NCBI GenBank assembly: GCA_029259415.1
Contig: JAPDIW010000031.1
Span: forward strand, 1-46,491
From: Archaeoglobi archaeon
Lineage (GTDB): Archaea > Halobacteriota > Archaeoglobi > Archaeoglobales > Archaeoglobaceae
Direction of reading: 5' to 3'
DNA length: 46,491 bases
The notes under the pieces are model-generated. The model was not told the origin of the DNA. It saw only the letters and a list, made by a program, of their open reading frames with translations, and made no database searches. Made by a program: the position numbers and the translations under genes. Below, in pieces: positions 41,679 to 46,491 of the stretch (positions are counted from its first letter, which is position 1; each line of letters begins with the position of its first letter).

Positions 41679-42595
41679 TGGATGTTACAGTTGTTATCCC
41701 AACACTCAACGAGGAGGAGGCTATCGGAGAGGTTGTTGAAGGATTTGTTAAAAAAGGCTTCAAGGTACTCGTAATCGACGGAAACAGTAAGGACAGGACA
41801 AGGGAGATTGCGAGGGAAAAGGGTGCTGAGGTTGTTATTCAGAGCGGGGAGGGGAAGGGACAGGCTGTTGCGGAGGCGTTTGAGATTGTTGACAGTAACA
41901 TACTCGTGCTTGTGGATGGTGACGGGACTTACCTTCCAGAGGAGGTGGACAGACTCCTCGAGCCCATTTTGAAGGGCAAAGCGGAGCATGTAGTAGGGAA
42001 TAGGTTCGCGAACTTCGAAAAGGGTGCCTTCACAAAGCTCAACCTCATCGGCAACAAGCTGCTCAACATGTTCTTTCGGCTCGCCTATGGAGTGGAGCTC
42101 AGAGACATCCTTTCAGGTTACAGAGCTTTGAAAAGAGAAGTTTACAAATCCGTAGAACTGACGAAGCCGGGTTTCGAGGTTGAGACTGAGCTTACAGTTG
42201 AGACTCTGGCAAAAGGATTCAGAATCGTCGAGGTGCCGATAACGTACAGGAAGAGGGGTGGTAAAACGAAGCTTAACCCGCTGAGGGACGGATTCAGGAT
42301 AGGCAGAACGATTTATGAGCTAATGAGCCGGTACAGCCCGGCAAGATACCTCTACCTTTTCGGACTTGTTTTTATTATCGCGGGAATACTAGCGGGAGCG
42401 TTTGTCGTTTATGAATGGTTTCTCAGGATTACACACTATCTGCTCGCCATACTGACCACTCTTTTCATTATTACGGGAGTTCAGCTTATTATGTTCGGTC
42501 TTATTGCAGACTTCATATTCAGAAGCAACGTGGAGTTCAGGAAGGAGCTTAGAAGGCTGAGAGAGGCGATAGAGAGTGAAGGTAAGAGAGATTGA
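41678..42595 (+). CDS. Family 2 glycosyltransferase, dolichol-phosphate sugar synthase-like
   Basis: 305 residues. VTVVIPTLNEEEAIGEVVEG is the GT2 nucleotide-sugar start, ILVLVDGDGTYLPEEVDRLL the DxD metal motif, and GFEVETELTVETLAKGFRIV the acceptor region. Two C-terminal membrane helices follow (YLYLFGLVFIIAGILAGAFV and YLLAILTTLFIITGVQLIMF), the layout of lipid-carrier glycosyltransferases such as AglJ or dolichol-phosphate mannose synthase. It may make lipid-linked sugar for AglB, 4 kb away. The end overlaps mqnE by 20 bases. Confidence 0.9.
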   Translation: MDVTVVIPTLNEEEAIGEVVEGFVKKGFKVLVIDGNSKDRTREIAREKGAEVVIQSGEGKGQAVAEAFEIVDSNILVLVDGDGTYLPEEVDRLLEPILKGKAEHVVGNRFANFEKGAFTKLNLIGNKLLNMFFRLAYGVELRDILSGYRALKREVYKSVELTKPGFEVETELTVETLAKGFRIVEVPITYRKRGGKTKLNPLRDGFRIGRTIYELMSRYSPARYLYLFGLVFIIAGILAGAFVVYEWFLRITHYLLAILTTLFIITGVQLIMFGLIADFIFRSNVEFRKELRRLREAIESEGKRD

Positions 42596-43574
42596 GGATT
42601 TGTTTCACCAGAACCTTCACGAGCTTGGAGAGAAGGCTGATGCCCTGAACGATAGGGTAATGTTCGTTGTTAACAGGCACATAAACTATACCGATGTTTG
42701 CGTTTCTAAATGCCCTTTGTGTGCTTTCAGCAACAGGGAGGGGTATTTGCTAACTCCTGATGAGATTTTGAGGAAGGTAAAAGAGGTTGAAGGGATTACG
42801 GAGGTTCACATTGTAGGAGGGCACAATCCCAATGTGGGTGTGGAGTACTTCGAGGAGGTTTTCAGCAGAATAAAGAGAGAGATGCCGGTCGTTATCAAGG
42901 CCTTGACCGCCACTGAAGTATATTATTACGCCAAAAAGGAGAAAATGGGCATAAGAGAGTTCCTGAGCAGGCTTAAGGATGCTGGCCTTCAGGCGATGCC
43001 TGGAGGTGGGGCTGAGATTCTTGTGGATGAAGTCAGGAAGAAAATAAGCCCGAACAAGTGCTCAAGCGAGGAATGGCTGAGGGTTATGAAAATTGCACAC
43101 GAACTTGGAATCAGAAGCAATGCGACAATGCTTTTCGGCCATATTGAAAGCATAAGGCACAGAGCCATCCATCTTTACAAGTTAAGAAAACTCCAGGAAA
43201 AGACGGGGGGATTTGTATCATTTATTCCGCTTGTTTATCATCCGGAAAACACACCCCTTGGGAAAGTCGTGAAGGAAAAGACGAATCCGGTTGATATTCT
43301 GAAAACGATAGCTGTATCGAGGATTGTTCTTGACAATTTCAGGAGCGTTAGAGCTTACTGGGTTATGCTCGGAGAGAAGCTGACAGAGGTAGCTCTGAGG
43401 TTCGGGGCGAACGATATAGATGGAACGGTTGTGGAAGAGAGGGTAACGCATGCTGCTGGTGCTGAAACACCAAAGGGTTTGACGGTTGAGAGGTTGGTGG
43501 AGATTGGGAGAGGTGCGGGAAAGAGGGTGGGGCAGAGAGATACATTCTGCAACATTTTGAAGTGGTATACATGA
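42576..43574 (+). CDS. mqnE: Aminofutalosine synthase (radical SAM)
   Basis: 332 residues from GTG 42576. HINYTDVCVSKCPLCAFSNR has the CxxxCxxC cluster motif. EVHIVGGHNPNVGVEYFEEV, MPGGGAEILVDEVRKKISPN, TMLFGHIESI and YWVMLGEKLTEVALRFGAND match MqnE. It joins an adenosyl radical to the product of chorismate dehydratase in the futalosine route to menaquinone. It lies in an overlapping run with mqnA and mqnC. The VMLGEKL segment separates it from CofH/CofG relatives. Confidence 0.92.
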   Translation: MKVREIEDLFHQNLHELGEKADALNDRVMFVVNRHINYTDVCVSKCPLCAFSNREGYLLTPDEILRKVKEVEGITEVHIVGGHNPNVGVEYFEEVFSRIKREMPVVIKALTATEVYYYAKKEKMGIREFLSRLKDAGLQAMPGGGAEILVDEVRKKISPNKCSSEEWLRVMKIAHELGIRSNATMLFGHIESIRHRAIHLYKLRKLQEKTGGFVSFIPLVYHPENTPLGKVVKEKTNPVDILKTIAVSRIVLDNFRSVRAYWVMLGEKLTEVALRFGANDIDGTVVEERVTHAAGAETPKGLTVERLVEIGRGAGKRVGQRDTFCNILKWYT

Positions 43575-44311
43575 GGGTCGGAAAGTTTGGGTATCTGAAC
43601 AACTTCCTTCCTTACTACTTTCTCAACGAGAGTGTCGAGATTGTTGAGGCGAATCCGAGGAGAATGGCATCTATGCTGCTTGAAGGCGAAATTGACTACG
43701 CTCCCGTTCCTGCTTTCTTTTATCTGAAGAATAAAGAGCAGTTGAGACACTATGAATTCTGTGTCGCTTCCGAGGGTAAGGTTCTGAGTGTTGTGGTGGT
43801 TTCAAAAAAGAAGGAGCTTGATGATGATGCCATTGCCATAACTCCTCACTCCCTGACTTCGGTTAATCTCCTCAGAATATTGCTGGCGGAGAAGGGAATG
43901 GAGAACAGGCTTGTTGAGGTGGAAACTCCTAAAGCTTCTAAGATGCTCGAAATCTGTCCACATGCTTTGGTAATAGGGGATGAGGCGATTAAGGCGAGAA
44001 TGATTTACAGAGTTGTGATGGATTTGGGAGAGGAGTGGTATGAACTAACTTCACTGCCGATGGTGTTCGGAATCTCAGCATCTCTGAAGAACGTTGATGC
44101 CACGGCAATAGACAGGAAAATTCTTGATGCAACAGACGAAGGTTTCAGAAGGATTGAAGAGGTCGTGAGGGAGGCGGAGAAAACATTTAAGATGCCGAGA
44201 GAGTTTCTTGAGGAGTACTTCAGAACTTTGAAGTTCAGGCTGGGAGGGAAAGAGGAGAGGGGGCTTTATGAGTTCGAAAAGTACTGCAGAGATTACGGAC
44301 TACTTGACTGA
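43571..44311 (+). CDS. mqnA: Chorismate dehydratase
   Basis: 246 residues from ATG 43571, overlapping the mqnE stop (ATGA). MRVGKFGYLNNFLPYYFL and LEGEIDYAPVPAFFYLKNKE follow MqnA, a periplasmic-binding-protein-like fold that removes water from chorismate as the first step of the futalosine pathway. ICPHALVIGDEAIKAR and EWYELTSLPMVFGISASLKN are further family segments. It overlaps mqnC by 44 bases. Confidence 0.93.
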   Translation: MRVGKFGYLNNFLPYYFLNESVEIVEANPRRMASMLLEGEIDYAPVPAFFYLKNKEQLRHYEFCVASEGKVLSVVVVSKKKELDDDAIAITPHSLTSVNLLRILLAEKGMENRLVEVETPKASKMLEICPHALVIGDEAIKARMIYRVVMDLGEEWYELTSLPMVFGISASLKNVDATAIDRKILDATDEGFRRIEEVVREAEKTFKMPREFLEEYFRTLKFRLGGKEERGLYEFEKYCRDYGLLD

Positions 44312-45335
44312 GAAGCTTGGGAGAAGGGAAGCACTGGAGCTTTTCAAACTGTCAATTCACGAGGTAGGAAAAATTGCGGATGAGATAAGAAAGGCAAGGT
44401 GTGGAGACCTCGTTACCTTTGTCAACGACACCAACATCAACTACACCAACATCTGCACTTCAAAGTGCAAATTCTGTGCGTTTTATGCAAGAAACGGCGG
44501 GTATGTTCTCTCCCATGAGGAGATTTTGAGAAAAATCGACTATGCTGCAAGAATGGGAGCGACGCAGATCATGCTTCAGGGCGGGATGAATCCGGAGCTT
44601 GGGATTGAGTGGTTCGAGGAGCTTTTTGCCAAAATAAAGGCTAAATTTCCGAACGTCCATGTCCACAGCCTTTCTCCTCCCGAAATCGTCTTTCTGTCAA
44701 AGCTGGAGAAATGCAGCATAAGAGAGGTTCTGGAAAGGCTAAAAAATGCCGGACTCGATTCCTTGCCCGGCGGTGGGGCGGAGATTCTTGTAGATGATGT
44801 CAGGAAGAGAATAAGCCCGAACAAGTGTTCAAGCGAGGAGTGGTTAAAAGTAATGGAAGTTGCTCACAGCCTTGGAATGCCCACCACAGCCACAATGATG
44901 TTTGGACATGTGGAGAGCGATGAGGATATAGTTGAACATCTGCTCAAGATAAGGAAATTGCAGGAAAAGACCAAAGGATTTACGGCCTTCATCCCGTGGA
45001 CTTTCCAGCCCGGAAATACGGAGCTTTATGGAGAGATAAAGAGGCCCGTTTCCCCCCTCAGATACCTGCAGGTTGTTGCTGTGTCCAGAATAGTCCTGAA
45101 CAACTTCAGGAACATTCAGGCCTCCTGGCTAACTCAGGGGTTTGAAATAGCAACTCTCAGCCTTTTCTTTGGTGCGAACGACTTTGGAGGGACGATGCTT
45201 GAAGAGAACGTTGTCAGGGCAACGGGAAAGGATTTCAGGCCTGCCAAGGTTGATGAAATAGTAAAAGCCGTTAAGGCCGTTGGTAGGCCGGTTGCGCTTC
45301 GCGATACGTATTACAGAATTCTGGAGTGGTTCTGA
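44268..45335 (+). CDS. mqnC: Cyclic dehypoxanthinylfutalosine synthase (radical SAM)
   Basis: 355 residues. NINYTNICTSKCKFCAFYAR is the radical-SAM CxxxCxxC site. TQIMLQGGMNPELGIEWFEE, HSLSPPEIVFLSKLEKCSIR and AFIPWTFQPGNTELYG are typical of MqnC, which cyclises dehypoxanthine futalosine. A 68-base block near its middle is almost identical to the matching block of mqnE. The TGA overlaps the next ATG (TGATG). mqnB and mqnD are not in the window. Confidence 0.93.
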   Translation: MSSKSTAEITDYLTEKLGRREALELFKLSIHEVGKIADEIRKARCGDLVTFVNDTNINYTNICTSKCKFCAFYARNGGYVLSHEEILRKIDYAARMGATQIMLQGGMNPELGIEWFEELFAKIKAKFPNVHVHSLSPPEIVFLSKLEKCSIREVLERLKNAGLDSLPGGGAEILVDDVRKRISPNKCSSEEWLKVMEVAHSLGMPTTATMMFGHVESDEDIVEHLLKIRKLQEKTKGFTAFIPWTFQPGNTELYGEIKRPVSPLRYLQVVAVSRIVLNNFRNIQASWLTQGFEIATLSLFFGANDFGGTMLEENVVRATGKDFRPAKVDEIVKAVKAVGRPVALRDTYYRILEWF

Positions 45336-45775
45336 TGTTTGAAGATCTGATTGAGAAGTACGGCCTTAAAGTCAATGTGGAGGTAATTGATCCAGCAAAG
45401 CTCAGGCTGGACTTGAGGGCGAGATGGAAGTGCATGTTTGGGTGCGAGAGCTTCGGAAAACCATCCTGCCCGCCGAACGTTCCGGATTTTGAAGAATGTG
45501 TAAAGTTTGTGAAAGCCTACAAAAAGGCAATTCTCTTCAGGTTTAAGGTTAAGGGAGTGGAGGATATAAGAAAAGCTCAGGAGCTTATGCTTGAGGCCGA
45601 GTTAAGTCTTAAAAAGCCCTACGCCTTCGCAACATTTCCGGGGGGCTGTATGCTCTGCGAGGAGTGCAGAGGGAGATGTGAAAAAGCGAGACCTTCGATG
45701 TCAGCACTTTGCATCGATGCAACTCAGTTTGGGTTAAAGGATTATGAAATGGCAGCAGTGCTTTTTGTCAAATAG
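45335..45775 (+). CDS. DUF2284 cysteine-rich metal-binding protein
   Basis: 146 residues from ATG 45335, coupled to mqnC (TGATG). RWKCMFGCESFGKPSCPPNV and GGCMLCEECRGRCEKARPSM are the conserved cysteine clusters of DUF2284, likely to bind an Fe-S cluster or zinc. Function is unknown. The position as last gene of the menaquinone operon hints at a redox or maturation role, but the family is widespread. Confidence 0.85.
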   Translation: MFEDLIEKYGLKVNVEVIDPAKLRLDLRARWKCMFGCESFGKPSCPPNVPDFEECVKFVKAYKKAILFRFKVKGVEDIRKAQELMLEAELSLKKPYAFATFPGGCMLCEECRGRCEKARPSMSALCIDATQFGLKDYEMAAVLFVK

Positions 45776-45807
45776 TAAGAATTATTAATCGAACACTACT
45801 CTAAATC

Positions 45808-46340
45808 GTGGAGGCAAGGCTATACAGAAAGCTTAATGGAAAGTGCGTCTGCCAGCTATGCTGGAGATTCTGTAAGATTGGGGAGGGGGAGTCTGGGTTC
45901 TGCAACGTCAGAGTTGTGGAGAAAGGCAGAGTCTACACGCTCAGCTACGGCAAGCTGAGTTACCTTGAAAGCAGGCCGATTGAGATAAAGCCATTCTTCC
46001 ACTTCCTTCCCGGCAGCACCAGCATGACCTTTTCAGGCTATTCTTGCAACCTCGACTGTCCGTGGTGCCAGAACTGGCAGATCTCCAAATCTCCTCCTGT
46101 AGGTGGGAAAATCACTCCGCCTGAAAAGGTTATAGGGGAAGCGTTTTGAGGCACGGTGATGAGAGCACGTGTGCGAGCCTGAACGAGCCGACTTTGCTTT
46201 TTGAATACCTCCTTGACGTTTTTCCCCTTGCAAGAGAGGAGGGGTTAAGGAACACGATGGTATCGAATGGATATATGAGCATAATGGCCCTTAGAGAGTT
46301 AAGAAAAGCTGGACTGGATGCAATTAACATAGATGTAGGG
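45808..46340 (+). pseudogene. Radical-SAM protein (AmmeMemoRadiSam / COG1180-like), frameshifted and truncated
   Basis: GTG 45808, about 25 bases after an AT-rich TATA-like stretch, opens RLYRKLNGKCVCQLCWRFCK with a cysteine-rich N-terminus. TFSGYSCNLDCPWCQNWQIS carries the radical-SAM CxxxCxxC motif. TGA at 46147 follows a run of four T; adding one T restores LRHGDESTCASLNEPTLLFE, SNGYMSIMALRELRKAGLDA and INIDV. There the match ends at an insertion sequence boundary near 46340. Two lesions make it nonfunctional, though the first could be a sequencing error. Relatives are glycyl-radical-activase-like enzymes of unknown substrate. Confidence 0.8.
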
Positions 46341-46491
46341 TCCTTACCAAATCACATCTCAGCCAATCTCTGCAGTACCTTCTTTTCCCTAAAGCCCAGA
46401 GCAGCAACCAAGCCAATCAAAAGGACGTTCAGAACTGCATACTTATACACGGATCTACTCGTATAGCGGTGCAATCGTCGCAATCCGAATG
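46338..46491 (-). mobile_element. Insertion sequence end with transposase C-terminus (runs off window)
   Basis: On the minus strand an open frame enters from the window edge and ends at TGA 46352: its last 45 residues include RRLHRYTSRSVYKYAVLNVL, LIGLVAALGFREKK and VLQRLAEM. The hydrophobic helix after a basic stretch resembles C-termini of archaeal DDE transposases, as judged from pattern only. The radical-SAM homology stops exactly where this begins, so GGGTCCTTACC (from about 46338) is probably the element's terminal sequence. Confidence 0.55.

Noticed and set aside
42576-45335. CofG/CofH (F420 biosynthesis) for the two radical-SAM genes
   Set aside because: Both resemble those families, but the VMLGEKL and HPENTPLG segments, the WTFQPGNTE segment and the mqnA gene between them fit MqnE and MqnC better.

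Overview
The window is almost certainly chromosomal DNA of a hyperthermophilic, anaerobic, carbon-fixing euryarchaeon of the Archaeoglobus type. Signs of this are archaeal TBP, Alba, Nob1, an AglB oligosaccharyltransferase and diphthine synthase, an acetyl-CoA decarbonylase/synthase operon (cdhC-cooC-cdhD-cdhE), a futalosine menaquinone cluster, and many TATA-box promoters 22-30 bases before the start codon. The gene order tbp - HAD phosphatase - cdh operon - aglB - dph5 matches what I recall of Archaeoglobus fulgidus; no database was searched.

Left accessory region (1-6976). Bases 1-2660 are a graveyard of insertion sequences: a partial IS630-type transposase, a multiply frameshifted rve-type transposase, a fragment of a peptide-ABC permease (dppC-like), and another decayed transposase that cuts off a VapC toxin beside its intact antitoxin. 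Next come a DUF3800 gene with one frameshift and a solitary HsdM-like methyltransferase, about 11 bases apart on the minus strand. Upstream of hsdM, about 300 bp hold a striking array of the hexamer ATCAAC and variants, spaced 10-12 bp (one DNA turn) apart. The array abuts a ribbon-helix-helix gene interrupted by one TGA. Further inverted repeats and a parS-like palindrome follow, up to a tRNA-Val(GAC) gene. The whole looks like a plasmid- or virus-derived segment lodged at a tRNA gene, with a centromere- or origin-like site.

Core region A (7230-12734): a phenylacetate-CoA-ligase family enzyme, a 29-residue membrane microprotein and a sodium/solute symporter form an overlapping operon. Alba and DUF371, a bacterial-type tRNA-guanine transglycosylase and a frameshifted isoprenylcysteine-methyltransferase-like gene follow.

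Redox module (12818-19293): a ferredoxin, a membrane cytochrome b-like protein and a Tat-exported flavoprotein form a minus-strand operon. It is divergent from a seven-helix membrane protein and a winged-helix regulator. A 40-bp promoter element lies upstream of the TATA box of three transcription units here (secreted coiled-coil protein, redox operon, DUF1566 surface protein). It suggests one small regulon serving an outward-facing electron-transfer system.

Core region B (19323-29695): EngB GTPase, an MFS exporter, an FGGY sugar kinase, a PLP lyase, a site-2 protease, a TtuA-like tRNA thiolase, GMP synthase glutaminase, TBP, a NagD-like phosphatase and an OB-fold protein.

Core region C (29706-46491): the cdh operon with an extra 28-residue ORF, AglB, diphthine synthase, an RPA-like OB protein, a GIY-YIG-like DUF123 protein and a transglutaminase-like protein. 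A long overlapping operon then runs nob1 - gfcR-like - glycosyltransferase - mqnE - mqnA - mqnC - DUF2284. The window closes with a radical-SAM gene that is frameshifted and then cut by another insertion sequence. Several genes carry one-base indels; these may be true pseudogenes or sequencing errors.
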